From Apricaphanius iberus (Eukaryota > Chordata > Actinopteri > Cyprinodontiformes > Aphaniidae), in assembly GCA_028564705.1 (NCBI GenBank), contig JAPXFQ010002842.1, forward strand, positions 173,938-237,937: a stretch of DNA of 64,000 nucleotides. Reading direction: 5' to 3'. Both the position numbers and the translations under genes were made by a program. Of this stretch, positions 1 to 12,800 are shown piece after piece. The notes below the pieces were generated by a model. It did not search any database. It worked only from the letters and a program-made list of their open reading frames with translations, and was not told where the DNA came from. Every line of letters starts with the position of its first letter. Position 1 is the stretch's first letter.

Positions 1-235
1 CTTTTCCTTTGCACATTTTTAACGCATCAAACTGAACGTCTTGAACTTGTAAATACTGGAATCATGAGAGTTACGGCTAGAATATCTGTATAAGTTACAC
101 GAAATATCAGTGATTATTTTTCCTTTTTTCTCTCGTTTCTTAATTTTTTGTAACAAGAAAATATTCTCAGACATTTTCAGACAAAACTGTGTAGAATTGA
201 CTTGGAGAATTAAAATCAGATATTGTGTGAAGAGG

Positions 236-505
236 CCTAGGGTTACCCTGGAGGAGCTGCGGAGAGCCACAGCTCAGGTGGGAGAACTTAAAATCGGACG
301 ATTTTAAAAACTCAGTTAATCCATTAAAACTGAGCAGTCTCACAAACACGGTGGTGGCAGCATTATAATGTGGGAAGGAGGTCAGGTGTGATGGGAAGAT
401 GGATGGAGCAGAAAACCCGAGATATTATGGGATGGTTTAGATCTGAGCGCATTCCTGGCTTAGATCGGCCTAGTCAAAGTCCAGATCTGAATCTGACCTA
501 GGATC
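236..505 (+). mobile_element. decayed Tc1/mariner transposase remnant
   Basis: Translated pieces resemble fish Tc1 transposase: an N-terminal LEELRRATAQVGE piece around 250, the HGGGSIIMW piece around 345, and DRPSQSPDLN around 465-492, which carries the region of the last catalytic residue. The pieces are out of frame with each other and large parts are missing. No terminal inverted repeats were found. Confidence 0.6.
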
Positions 506-550
506 TGTGACGTCTGATGTTCTCAGGTGTTCTTCGTCCAACCTGAGAGG

Positions 551-870
551 TCCTGGAAAGTCATGGAAAGTCATGGAAAGTCATGGAAGGTCCTGGAAAG
601 TCCTGAAAAGTCCTGGAAGGTCCTGGAAAGTCATGGAAAGTTTTGAAAGGTCCTCGAAAGTCTTGGAAAGTCCTGGAAGGTCCTGGAAGGTCCTTGAAGG
701 TCCCGGAAAGTCATGGAAAGTCCTGGAAAGTTTTGGAAAGTCATGGAAAGTCATGGAAGGTCCTGGAAAGTCATGGAAAGTCATGGAAGGTCCTGGAAAG
801 TCATGGAACGTTTTGGAAAGTCATGGAAAGTTTTGGAAAGTCATGGAAAGTCCTGGAAGGTCCTGGAAAG
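551..870. repeat. 10-bp minisatellite, 32 units in perfect register
   Basis: Thirty-two consecutive decamers, consensus TCCTGGAAAG with TCATGGAAAG, TCCTGGAAGG and TTTTGGAAAG variants, with no insertion or deletion over 320 bp. All long ORFs here are by-products of the repeat. Confidence 0.97.
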
Positions 871-1314
871 TTCCTCTGACTCAAGACGAGCTGAACACAG
901 AAACAGTTTCATGTTGAATCCTAGTGAAAAAGTTCCTCCCACCACGTCATCAAACTTCTGCCTCCAGCCTAAGGGCAGAGGGAGGTTTTCAGCAGACGGG
1001 GGAATTGAACCTTCAACCTGCAGCAGTAGATCAGCTGGAAGGAGCTACAGATCCAGATTTTCCCTGGTCGGCTGTTAAAAGGCAGCCGCCACTTTCTGTT
1101 TCAGGTGTCGACCAGAAACCCTTCCAGGGTCTGATTTACCCAGCATGCTTTACTCCGAGCCGGTTGCTTGGAAACGGCTCCTTCAGGAAGTTCGATGGCG
1201 TCTCGGATAATAATGTTTGTCTTGGACTGATGGAAAAACCCTGAAAATCAAACGTTTTCTGAGAGTCGATGAACAGAGAGAGAGAGACGAGGTCGGCCTC
1301 TATAGTTCACCGTC

Positions 1315-1315
<1 letters not shown>

Positions 1316-1355
<40 letters not shown>
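1316..1355. repeat. TAA trinucleotide microsatellite
   Basis: About 13 copies of ATA/TAA. An AT-rich, TTA-rich tract continues patchily around 1,795-1,905. Confidence 0.95.
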
Positions 1356-3139
1356 CAACTTCATTACAGACTCAAAGTCCAAATGACAGGAGAAATTAAA
1401 AGGTGTGCAGCGGAGTACAGGAAGTTTTGAATAAATGTATCTTAACATTGTCTTATAATAAACATATAATAAGTGTTGCTGTCTGTGAATCATGGTTTCA
1501 TTAATCAGCTAAATAATAAAATATTTCACTTTATGACACACAGGAAGTTCAGGATTAGGATGTTTAAAAGCGGAGAAATTTAATGTTACATCTTCTTTTG
1601 TTCAACGTCATCCCAGCACTCTTATTGGGCATTGTATAAAATATTCTTAGTAAAACCATAAATAAACATAAATAAATAAAACACTAAACATAAATAAATC
1701 AGATGATTTACTTTAAAAATACCAATCATAAAGTCAGAGTTTTATGCATCATTTTTTACTGACAGATCATCAACATATACATTAAAAAGGAGAGTTATTA
1801 TTACTTTTATTATCATTATTATTACCTCTTATTATTTTTATTACTATTACTCTTATTATTATTTTATAATTATCATAACAATAATAATAATAATTATTAT
1901 TGCATTTTTCTGAGGAACTTTATTGTTTCAGAGATAAAATATTCTAAACAAAATGTATCTTTGGAAGCTGAATGCTGCGTGTTTTTTTAATCTTTTTTCT
2001 GCATTTTATTATATTTTATCGTTACTTCATGAAACATTTTGTGACTTTTTTCCGTAAACGCTGCTACAGAATATAAAACATTTTGCATTTTTTCTTGACT
2101 CGCTATTGGCCGGTATTTACAGAGTGACCAATCCTGACGCAGCATTCATCCTTTTAGATGATCCTTCATTTAACCAGTATCTGCTGGTGGGATCCCAGTT
2201 TAGATCATAGAATCCATAGGAGAACTTTGGTTACCGACTGGTTCTGGTTCTTTGGTACCAAGATTCACTTTAAGATCATAAAATTAAAGGTTATTAAAAG
2301 ATTGTTCTACAGGAGGTAGCTAAAGATTTCTGCATCCCAGTGTCTAATCTGGGCTTCACGGCACCAGTACCGATTACCGGAGTCCCACAGAGAAGGAACC
2401 GGTCAGAACTCCCCACAGAACCAGCGGAGATGAACGCATGTAGAGGGTTCCCAGTTAGGGAACGATCAGGCCCGTTAAAAACTGGGTCTGCTCATAAAAA
2501 CGTCTCATCGGGCCGTAAATAAGGCGAGGAATGCCAAGAACAGGCGGGGACACGTCTGAGCAGAACCTATAAATGGTCTCCAGAAACATCCTGGAAGCTT
2601 CGAGGAAACTAGAATCTCAGAGATGGAGATCCTAGAATCCGATTGGTTTGACCAGACATGGCAGGAAGACCAACGATCCAGGAGCTAACTGAGCTCCAAA
2701 CTCTAGAATCAGCAGAATGATTCATGACTGCATGATGGAAATAATCAGAGACAATACGACTCCCAGAGAAACTAATGGATCCACAGGAGCAACATGGAGC
2801 GGGACCAAGGTTCTGGATCCAGGCTGTAGAAACCAGCAGCTGTCGGGCGGTTCTGGTTCTGGTTCTGGGATCTGCTTCTAAGACAAAAACATTTCAAATG
2901 AGATGTTCTAATATTGACCCAAAACACAGACGGGGAACCTGTTCTGATCTGAGTTCTGATCTGGAGGTGGAGCTGCTGACCCATCATGATCCAGGAGGAT
3001 CAAACCACATGGGAACCATAGGTGGACCAGTGGATCCAGTTCCTTTAGTTCCTGCCTCACTACGACTGGAGGAAAGTTCTACCTTCACCCAGGAGTCCAC
3101 AGAAGACAGAGAACATTTCCCTTTAGCCAGGCTTTATCT
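1356..3139. other. noncoding stretch
   Basis: AT-rich to 2,150, then average composition. I see no exon, RNA gene or recognisable transposon. Short ORFs lack splice signals and family similarity. Confidence 0.6.
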
Positions 3140-4830
3140 ACACAGGCCTGGTTCCTACATCCTGGTTCCTAGTTTCTGGTTCCTAGTTCTTAGCTCTTAG
3201 CTCGTGGTTCCTGTCTCTTGGTTCCCAGTTGCATGCTTTTAGTTCCTATCTCCTAACTCCTGGTTCTTAGTTTATGGCTCTTAGCTCCAGGTTCCTGGCT
3301 CCTAGTTCCTGGTTCCCAGTTGCATGCTTTTACTTCCTATCTCCTAGCTCCTGGTTCCTGGCTCCTGGTTCCTGGCTCCTGGTTCCCAGGTTCGTGTCTC
3401 CTAGTTCCTGGTTTATGACTTTTAGGTTCTGGCTCCTAGCTTCTGGTTCTTAGTTTATGGCTCTTAGCTCCTGGTTCCTGGTTCCTAGTTCCTGGTTCCG
3501 AGTTGCATGCTTTTAGTTCCTATCTCCTAACTCCTGGTTCCTTGTTTATTACTTGTAGTTCCTAGCTTCTGCCTCCTAGTTTCTGGCTCCTAGCTCATGG
3601 TTTCTGTTTCCTAGTTCCTGGTACCTTGTTTCTGACTTTTAGTTCCTGGCTCCTACATCCTGGTTCCTAGTTCCTGGTTCCCAGTTGCATGCTTTTAGTT
3701 CCTATCTCCTAGCTCCTGGCTCCTTTCTACTAGTTCCTGACTTTTAGCTCTTGTTTCATGGTTCCTTGTTTATTACTTGTAGTTCCTAGCACCTGGTTCT
3801 TAGTTTTTGGCTCTTAGCTCCTGGTTCCTGTCTCGTAGTTCCTGGTTACTCGTTTCTGACTTTTATCTCCTGACTCTTAGCTCCTGGTTCCTAGTTTCTA
3901 GCTCTTGACTCCTGGTTCCTGTCTCCTACTTGCTGGGTCCTGGTGCCAATCTACTGGCTCGCGTCTCCTAGCTTCTGGTTCCTAGTTTTTGGTTCCTGGT
4001 GCCAAGCTGCTGGTGCCTGTCTCCTAGGTCCTCTCTCCTAGTTGCTTGTTCCTCGTTTATGACTTTTAGTTTCTGGCTCCTAGCTCCTGGTTCCTGTCTC
4101 TTAGCTCCTGGCTTTTAGCTGCTGGTTCCTTGTTTATAAATTTTAGTTCCTGGCTCCTAGCTCCTGGTACATAGTTTATGGCTCTTAGCTCCTGGTTCCT
4201 GGTTCCTAGTTCCTGGTTACCAGTTGCATGCTTTTAGTTCCTGGCTCCTAACTCCTGGTTCCTTGCTTATAACTTTTAGTTCCTAGCTCTTATTTCCTGG
4301 TTCCTGTCTCCTAGTTCCTGGCTTTTAGCTCCTGGTTCCTTGTGTATGACTTTTAGTTCCTAGCTCCTGGTTCCTGGCTCCCAGGTCCTTTCTCCTAGGT
4401 CCTGGTTCCTTGTTTCTGACTTTTAGTTCCTGGCTCCTAGTTCCTGGTTCCCAGTTGCATGCTTTTAGTTCCTATCTCCTAGGTCCTGGTTCCTTGTTTC
4501 TGACTTTTAGTTCCTGGCTCCTACATCCTGGTTCCTAGTTCCTGGTTCCCAGTTGCATGCTTTTAGTTCCTATCTCCTAGGTCCTGGTTCCTTGTTTCTG
4601 ACTTTTATCTCCTGACTCCTAGCTCCTGGTTCCTAGTTTCTAGCTCTTGACTCCTGGTTCCTGTCTCCTACTTGCTGGTTCCTGGTGCCAATCTACTGGC
4701 TCGCGTCTCCTAGTTGCTGGTTCTTAGTTTCTGAATCTTAGCACCTTTTTCCAAAGTTCTGGTTCCTAGATCCTAGCCCCTTGGTTTATAGTTCCCTGTT
4801 TGATGCACCTGGTTCCTAATTACTGGTTCC
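3140..4830. repeat. large TTCCTGG-type minisatellite with higher-order structure
   Basis: About 1.7 kb of variants of a 6-7 bp core (CTCCTGG, TTCCTAG, CTTTTAG). Longer blocks recur: a GGTTCCCAGTTGCATGCTTT block near 3220, 3312, 3492, 3681, 4220, 4447 and 4541, and a block containing TGCCAATCTACTGGCTCGCG near 3,950 and 4,690. Confidence 0.95.
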
Positions 4831-5684
4831 TGTTTCCTCATGTTGTAGATCTAGGAACATAGAATATGTTTCTACAGCGTTCTCACTCTAGTTTTTCCTT
4901 CACAAAGAGACGTTTCTAGAATCTCCTTCTTGCCCGCAGCCTTTTTTCTTTAGGAACTTGCTACTTTTGTTCAAACAAAAACACTAAATGAAACTTTTCT
5001 CAACCATCCATCATCTGGACGTGATGCAAAGCGTCAACCGTTAAACTGAACAAGACTTTTCAACACAGCCAATCTCGGCTGACGGGCCCACAATGGAGGG
5101 ATGAGTCTGAGGATGTTTCTTCAGGTTTCAACAAGCCAGAACCGATTTGATCGCTAAGCTAATAACTGGCAGCAATAACAGAAGGATTATGAGTCACCAG
5201 AGGCAGCCAGAGGTTTTGTTGTTGGAGCTTTTGAAGCTTTGGAGCAGCAGCTGACGTAAATCCCAGCCGTCTGAAGAGCAACATGAAACCTCAGAGAGGA
5301 GGCCGTCCTCTGGACTTCACCAGAACCAATCAGCCGGCTAACGGACGGAACCAGTTTGGTTTAGTTTGGAGCTCAGGGTTTATTTTAGGCTTCCTCGGAG
5401 TTTAACGTGAAGCATGGCAGCTTCGGTGGTGGAGGGCCAGGAGATTATGATGCATGGTTGATGTCAGACTTGTTGTGGACGAATTATTTTACTGGACGGC
5501 ATTAATCGGACCGTTGTGGACGTAAAAAGATTGTTGTTTTGTTTTTGTTCTAGATGGTTTACGATGAGTAACGTTTTGTGTAAATAGAAAGGATAAAACG
5601 TACATTTGACCAGGAAGTATGTGAAGAACCACCAATAAGGCATAAGAAAGAGAAGCCATGTTTACTGTCCCACCCCATTTTATA
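4831..5684. other. noncoding spacer between two related minisatellites
   Basis: Unique-looking sequence. No gene or transposon is recognised. Confidence 0.5.
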
Positions 5685-6148
5685 GCTTCTGGTTCCTAGT
5701 TCATGGTTCCTAGTTCATGGTTCTTGGTCCTAGCTCCTGGTTCCAAGCTCCCAGTTCCTGTCTCCTAGCTTCTGGCCCCAGTTCCGGGTACCAAGCGCCT
5801 AGTTCCTGGTTCCAAGCTCCTGTCTCGTAGCTTCTGGCCCTATTTCCTGGTTCCAATGTTCGTAGTTCCTGGTTCCAAGCTCCTGTCTACTAGCTTCTGG
5901 CCATATTTCCTGGTTCCAAGCTCCTAGTTCCTGGCTCCTAGTTCTGTTATTCTAAATCCTGGTTCTTGGTTCCAAGATCCTAGTTCCTGTCTCCTAGTTT
6001 CTGGCCCTAGTTCCTGGTTCCTAGTACCTGGTTCCAAGCTCCTAGTTCTGGGTTTTAGCTCCTGCTACCTGTCTCCTCACTTCTGGCCTGTAATTCCGTG
6101 TTTCTAGCTTCTAGTTCCTGGTTCCTAGTTCCTGGTTCTGTTCCCCCC
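5685..6148. repeat. second TTCCTGG-type minisatellite
   Basis: Same core family as the array at 3140-4830, but dominated by GGTTCCAAGCTCCTGTCTC and CTTCTGGCCC variants. This indicates separate homogenisation. Confidence 0.92.
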
Positions 6149-8331
6149 CCCAGCTACAAGCCCAGATCATGATCCCTCCACCATCGTGCCCAAGGTTTCT
6201 GCCATCCTGGTCCAACATCACCACCTTGTCCCAGAGGTCTAACCTCAGTCCTGCCGCCATCTTGTTTCTCCTTCAACCGTTGAAAGCAGCCATACTGGTT
6301 CAGGGTCATGACCTTTAACCTTTTAACCCTCTCACTGAGTCTCCAACGCATCCTGGGGAAACCGGGAATTGTGGGAAGCTTTGCGGCTGAACAACAATAA
6401 TCAGAGTCGCAGCGTAAAGCGTCAGTGTTTGAGGTTTTCACCAAACAGTTTACGCTGCCGACTTTGATCCTGTGAGGAGTTTTCGCTCCGACCACCAAGA
6501 ACATCTGAGAGGAATTAGAGGAAGAAAAACAAGCGAGGTGAAAAAACAAAGCAGGAAACAAATCAGGATGTGTGGCGAAGATGGAACAGCAGGGAGACAC
6601 GAAGAAACGACGGAGCTTCTTAGAAGATTAGAAAAGCAGCAGCAAAGAGAAAAATCGATCCAAATCTGGAGACGGATGAGAAAGAGATAATAAACGGATG
6701 TGTGAGTGTGGAGCAGACGGATGAGAAAGAGAAGAAAGAGGACAAAGAAAATGAGCGTGTAGATCAGAAAGAGCCAGAAAGCAGCATCTGGTTCCCAGTG
6801 TTGAGCCTGTTGACTGGAGGAAGACGAGGGATGAAGATGATCATAGTTAATCAGGTCAGCGAGGAGGAAATAAACGACACAGACAGAAATGTGAGCTTTG
6901 ATCGGTGCGAATAAAACACCAAAAAATCATTCAATAAGGCTGCTGTTTAAAAAAAAGTCTCATATTAAAGAGTTTTGGTCTAAAAAATAAAAAAAAGATC
7001 TCTTCCAACTTCAGAACCATCATCTCTATGTCATTCTAATTTGCTTCTGTTGCATTAAACTTACCAAAGCTCCATCTGAACTCTTTTCTTCTACCATTAA
7101 ACGATAATTAAAATGTGGGAAAAAAAACATTTTTTTTACTTGAAATTTTAGCGACCAATATTTTACTTAATTTTCACCATCATTTGTTGTAAAAAACAGA
7201 GAAGAAGATAAAAAAAAACATGTCTTACAATTCATTGAATTTTCATTTTGAGTGGTTGAAGTATCGGCGTTTTTGCTCGGTATCGGCAAGCACTCAGATC
7301 CAAGTATCGGTATCGTATCGTTTGAAAAAAAGTGTTATTGTTGCATCCCTGAAAATATTACATTTTAATATCACCGTTTAGGAAATGAGAAAAAAAAAAA
7401 GTTTAGTTTGACCCAAAGTTTGTGATGGGAGGAAATTAATTTGTCTAAGTTAAATATTATTACGTCATCCGGTGGCAGCCGTATTGTATTGCATGACTTT
7501 TATGTATTTATTACTTTTTTTAAAAACTTTTATTGTAAGCATTTTTATTTTCCATGTATATATTTATTTTTCTACATATACATTTTAATATTTGTTTAAT
7601 ATTGAAATGTTTTTTGATTTTTTTTTTTAATTAAACATTTTATTTCAAGATCAGGTGTGTATATCAGTCTATTCCATTTGTAATGAGGCTCCGGTATCTA
7701 GAAAACAGACAGGAAATGATTTGGCTGAGAATTTTCCAGATCTCTGTCCCCTAAATAACCAACAGGTTCATCAAAACGTCTCATCCTTTGTTGGTATTTG
7801 TCCTCATCTGCCGAGCAAACCTAACCATCATCATACAGTCTCAAAATCAACTGAACATCTTGATCCGAGGGGTGAATATTCCTCGCCAGGATCTGAATCA
7901 GCCGTCACTTGATGGCGGCGAACTCAGCGCTCTACAGACGTCTCTGAGTCGTAAGTTTTATGTTTCTAAAACTCACGATCGCCAATGATTTACTCCAAAC
8001 ATTTCCACGGTAACACAACCAAAAATCTGGCTTAGATTGAAGTAAAAGATGTCCGCCATCGCCTGGTATTGAGTAGTAATTAAATTAGTGGTGATATCTG
8101 CTTGACGGAAGCACAGGTGGTCGATTAGTCCGACGAAACCTGCAGCTGAGATATGAAAACCAATCAACAGCTCCTCACCAGGACCAGTCAGATCCAGTTA
8201 ACCAAGCAGCTACTTCTGCTCCTCACCAAGGACGCAACCTTCAGATAAATCCATCGAAGCGTAAAACCTCTGGTTCACATCCAGCAGAGATATTAAAAGG
8301 AAGGACATCTGTCTTTGTCCGTGTGACTCAC
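6149..8331. other. noncoding stretch, presumed dipk1c intron 1 or beyond
   Basis: No exon with dipk1c similarity was found on the minus strand. The part from 7,380 to 7,640 is very AT-rich. A hAT-like repeat end is listed separately. Confidence 0.5.
7240..7353. mobile_element. hAT-like repeat fragment
   Basis: It shares the segment CACTCAGATCCAAGTATCGG and an end in GCATCCCT with the element ending at 14193, so both belong to one family. Only one end is recognisable here. Confidence 0.55.
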
Positions 8332-8550
8332 CAGCCGCTGCAGGATCCTCTTGCTCTTGTCGTCGGTGCAGTAGTCGGACAGGATGCTCCTGTGGACCAG
8401 AACCAGGCCGTTCAGGAAGAGCCAGGAGCCGAACCAGAGCAGAGCGAAGAGCAGGGATCCCCGACGGGACCACAGCCGGACCCCGAGCCACCGCAGGACG
8501 CACAGTCCACCGATGCCGCGACCCCCTGACCCCGGTCCTGTAGGCAGCAT
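8332..8550 (-). CDS. dipk1c: dipk1c (FAM69C), first coding exon
   Basis: 219 bp, 73 codons, from the ATG at 8548-8550 to a clean donor (ctg, then gtgagt). The protein starts MLPTGPGSGG, has a basic patch (VRLWSRRG), one strong hydrophobic segment (LLFALLWFGSWLFLNGLVLV), then a lumenal SDYCTDDKSKRILQRL. That order, the length and the CTD-KS-RIL motif match the N-terminus of FAM69C/DIPK1C as I remember it. These are type II ER-membrane proteins with a divergent, cysteine-rich kinase-like domain, enriched in the nervous system; their substrate is unsettled. Reading past the donor soon leaves any family similarity. The remaining exons should lie at lower coordinates, but I found none in 1-8,331, so they are probably outside the window. 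The ORF can be opened a few codons upstream only with a TTG. Confidence 0.8.
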
Positions 8551-11180
8551 GATGACGTCCAAACCAAACCCGGGTTCTATTTATTAATCTCTTATAAAAC
8601 CAAGACCAGATTAAATCCAGATTAGGCTTCCTGATAGAAATAACTCTATCATCTGCATATCGTGTGATATTAAAGCCCCGTTTTTCATCTCCTGATGATC
8701 TTCGTGGGTGTTCTGAAGCCGAACCGTCTGGAAACACTCCTGCTAAAATATTTGTAGTTTATTCCAACATTCTGCTCTGAAAGCCCAGAAGAAGAAAACA
8801 GCGCTGTTGAATCATCGCTGGCTGACGTGTCCATCGTCCATCCGGAACCAGAAGTTTCTCCTACGAGAACGAATCTGGTTTCAGATTAAAGCTGCCGTTC
8901 TTTTTTTTTTATTTCCTAAACAAATGTTCCGGCAGTCTGTTGCTCTCCAACATGTTCCTGTTCACTCCCCTCGGCATTCTGCCCAGCTGAAACCAGGAAC
9001 TGGAAAACGAGGAAGGAGAAACCATACGTTTGTAGAATATCCAGGATGTTTCCTATAAAACAAAAACGAACAGATTAGTTTCCCCTGACTTATTAAACAA
9101 CGTATTTCCTCACTGATGCATTTTTACGGTTTTACTCATTCAGCCTTGGTTTCAAAAACATCTTTATCTTAGAAAGAACCTTCAGAGATTAAATATCCTA
9201 GATTATTTGTAGATGTTTTTCAGATTCTTCCTGATGTTGAATTTGAGCGATTTAGCCTTTAATATTTCCCGATGTCGCTGCGGTCGCTTTCGCCAAAGCA
9301 TCCAAACCAGGTTAAGAAGCAGCAGAATCCCGCAGAGGATCCGATCTAACGCTGAACATCCATGAGAGCGTCGGCCGTCGGCTGGTTCCTAAAATATTCA
9401 CATTTGTTTCTGTGTTGATGGTTAGATTAGATAGGTCAGCTGCTCTATAGACGGACTGTAGCAGCAGGAAGGATCTTTAAATAGAAGTTTCCCCTCATCC
9501 ATCCTCAACACATCCAGTCAGGAATGCTTCATTCGGTGGATTTTTAAACGCAGAAAACGGTTTTTAATCTCGGTGCTGCACTTTATTTTTCTCCTTTATG
9601 TCAAACGTTTTAATAATTTAGGTTTAAAGCATTAAAATTATACTGAGAAAATTATAATAAATTGTTTAATATCAACTTTTAATCTTGTTTTGAGTTAAAA
9701 GGTACAACTGGTGTTCACTAATTCCTAAAATAAAGGATTTCTGCTTATTTCTGAGTTTTAATCATTTTCAAATACATTATATTTTTACATCACCGATAAA
9801 ATTGATCCTTTGTTAATTTATATAATATTTTCCCGTTTTTATTTCTGTTCTGAAGCAGTTGGATCGGTCTAATCTCTGGTGTCCAGCCTGGACAGTCAGA
9901 AACTGACTGGTTTTAATATATATATATTTTTTATTGTTTCTATTTTTACCATTTCTTTTCTTTTTGAAACGACTCATTGTGGCTGGAAGAATACGTTTTC
10001 CTGTTTCTGAGTCCGAGGCGGACGTTCTGCGCCGCCGGAGAGAAAAGAAACAACGGCCAGATGAAAGTTTATAATCTAAAAACAAAACGTGCAAAAAAAA
10101 CTGGAGGTTAAACTTTAAGTTAATATTCTGTTAATAAAGTGAATTTCAGTAGATTTGACTAACATCTGGCATGAAAAACACATTTAGATTTTTGATTCTG
10201 GATGTTTTTAGCTGGTTGTGACCATCTACAGTTTATATTTCTTCATATTTAGACATTTTGTGTCTGAAATATTCTTCTTTTTTTTGACTCTTTTTACTAT
10301 ATTAAACATTCTTTGCTCCTTTTTATAATTTTGCATGAGCTTTTATTCACCTTCTCTGGTCACATAAAGTTTCTGGTTTGATTTATTTTTTCATTTTTCT
10401 GTTAAATAGATGGACTCTGACATTATAAATGATTCTGCAGGACCGACCCACGTCTCCACCTACAGCTGAACCTTCATGTTTTCATCTCATTTACGTCTGT
10501 TGAGGAATCTTTGCTGCTGAAGCAGAAGATAAAGCTTCTCTGACGTGATTCTGTTGAAATATTGAGGTTATTATAGAAGATAATCCAGAATAATTGTCTG
10601 CTTACCTTTCAGAGTTTCCAGGATTCATGAATTCATGGATCATATTCCAGATTTCCAAACTTTTCATGAAGATTTTTCCTCCTGATTCTTTAAACTTGAA
10701 TGAATCCAGAATAAAAGCCAGAATGATTTTCTGCTCCTTTTCTATCAGGCTGCATGGATCAGGAACAACTCCTGGAATTCCCTGGGAGCATCCTGGAGGT
10801 TTAGTTTCTCTCCAAGGACGGGATCAGGACTGAGCTCTGCAGCAGCCAAACTTCTGCTCTCGTTCCTCCTGGAGGTCCCAGCGTTCCTCGGAACTGGAAC
10901 TCCTAAATGCTTCCCATCTCCCCGGCTGACTTCTCCCTTTGTGATCCGACCGGTAATCCGATCCCGGCAGCAGCTGGAGGAGCAGGTCTCCTCACACGGA
11001 GGGAGATGCTCCTGGGGATAAACTGAGACTTTTCCCAGCAGGAGAAGATCCAGCTGTCAGATCCCAGCGGAACAGTAAACCCTGGGTCTGGACTGCCAGG
11101 CAGCCTCGGAGGCTCCAGGCGAAGTGTGCTGTAGCTGCAGCTCCTGTTTCTCCTCCTCCTCCTCGTTCTGATCTGGGAAG
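8551..11180. other. noncoding stretch upstream of dipk1c
   Basis: AT-rich in 9,540-10,450 and GC-richer at 10,840-11,180, where an upstream untranslated exon could hide. No coding exon or transposon is recognised. Confidence 0.45.
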
Positions 11181-11183
11181 CAG

Positions 11184-11249
11184 CATATGTGTGTGTGTGT
11201 GTGAGAGAGAGAGAGAGGCAGGGAGGGAGGTGTGTGTGTGTGTGTGTCG
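11184..11249. repeat. compound TG/AG microsatellite
   Basis: TG run, AG run, GGGAGG spacer, then a second TG run. Confidence 0.9.
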
Positions 11250-12504
11250 CGCTCAGGCTTGTTCACGCTGCCTCATTCCTGCCTCTCTTTTTCCCTTCCT
11301 GTTTCTTCTTGCAGCCACAGAAACCTCCTAAACTCTGCAGGGGGAACAAGGTGCATGAAGTTTTCAGGTGATAAACCCCCCACCACCACCGTTACCATGG
11401 CAGCAAGTCTCACAGAGCCCCGTCAAATTAAAAGCTCAGTCTGTCAGACAGCAGCTCTTATCTAGAGTACCAATAAAGTTGCGCAAACATCAGCGGAGGA
11501 ACGACCCTTGACCCTGCTTCAGGGCTGAAAAACGCTCCGAGTTTTTAAATCTGCTCTCCCAGCTGAAATAATGAGTCCGACACAGAAATTAAAGCTGAAT
11601 TTAATGGTTTCATCCACCAGGGTGCAGAAAAACAACAAACTAAGAGGAAAAACGCATGAAAACAAACACATTTAGCTGAGCTTTGATGATGGATGGAAGG
11701 TGGAATAAACCAAACAGGAAGAGAATATTATGGTATGTTGTAGATGCTTCTCATAGTAATACTGATATTCAAATAAAACAATGACATTTAAACATAAAAC
11801 ACCGTTCTAAGTAGATTTAAAGTGAAAAAAAGAGAAAAAGCAGGGGTGTGGCTATAGGTGGGTCTGAGGGGGGCTTAGGCCCACCCACATAAATGATTTT
11901 CTCAAAAGAAATTAGAACAAATTATATGAATGATTTGGCAGGATTTCATAGAGATTGAGATAAGGATTAGGATGATTCCGTCTCCAATGGTGTTTTAACA
12001 TATTTGTTACGATGGTACATGAAACCCGTCCTGGGCCAACGTTGTCTCTCCTTAATATGGCGTCTCTGCTCTGCATCCCTACAAGCTTTCAGAACTTATA
12101 CCAGAGCAGCTACTCTACATAAGTAACAGCAGAAATAACAGTAATAAGAGGAGTCCTTCAGTTAAACCAGAGTAGGTTAAACGTCCAAAAGGACAACTTC
12201 ACTCAGTCCCAAGCATTATGCCATATTCTCTGGATTCCTTTACTAATACTTACTAATAACTAAATATAACTAATATTGAAATAATTTTGCCATAACAATA
12301 TATAATTATGTTTTATTTTTGATGAACTAATGTCATCATAATATAAAAGAGTAAAATAAGAAGTGACATTTAAATCTTTAGAAGACTTCCTAACTCTCCA
12401 GACAAGCTAATGCTAGCTGTCAGTTTCCTCTGTGCAACCAAGTCTAATTACGTGTTCCCACCACCCAAAAGATCGTGATTACACGTAAAGTCTACGGTTC
12501 AGGC

Positions 12505-12800
12505 CGTCAGCGTCTCCGTGGTGCTTTGTGTAATTTGGTCGCTTTTTTTTGAAACTTTCGCTGTTTTCCAAGCTGCAAAGCATCAAAAGCTAGCAACGTG
12601 GAAGCTAAGCTAGCTGAACTTTCGGCGCCGTCCCTTGAACATCAACCAATTAGACCGTCTCACTGTAGTTACATCACCCGATGTCAACGTTGTCAAGCCA
12701 ACCACGATCCGCCATTGTGTAAAGCATTCATCATAGAAAGCCCCGCCCACAAGCTTCAACCTAAAAATGTACACGCATCAAGCTAGTCGCTTTGTTAGCA
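12505..12800. mobile_element. Harbinger-related non-autonomous copy
   Basis: It shares several landmarks in the same order with the Harbinger fragment at 50570-51215: GTGCTTTGTG, AGC.AGCAACG.(G/A)GAAG, TAGCTGAACTTT, TCAACCAAT.AGA, ACAAGCTTCAAC, and CATCAAGCTAG.C.CTTTGT. It lacks the transposase segment, so it looks like an internally deleted relative. Confidence 0.5.

Noticed and set aside
507..1078. Three overlapping ORFs with KVMESHGRSW-type repeats
   Set aside because: They are translations of the 10-bp minisatellite in different frames.
3140..6148. CRISPR-like array
   Set aside because: The repeats are short, variable and contiguous without unique spacers, and the genome is eukaryotic.
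6154..6600. 148-codon ORF on the minus strand
   Set aside because: No domain or splice context, and no dipk1c similarity.
1..8331. dipk1c exon 2 and later
   Set aside because: I looked on the minus strand for a CQDY-type start and the cysteine-rich kinase-like segments and saw none. The exons probably lie outside the window.
8210..8737. 175-codon ORF on the minus strand
   Set aside because: It is the wrong frame over dipk1c exon 1. The overlapping frame 8332-8550 has the membrane segment, the family motif and the donor in phase.
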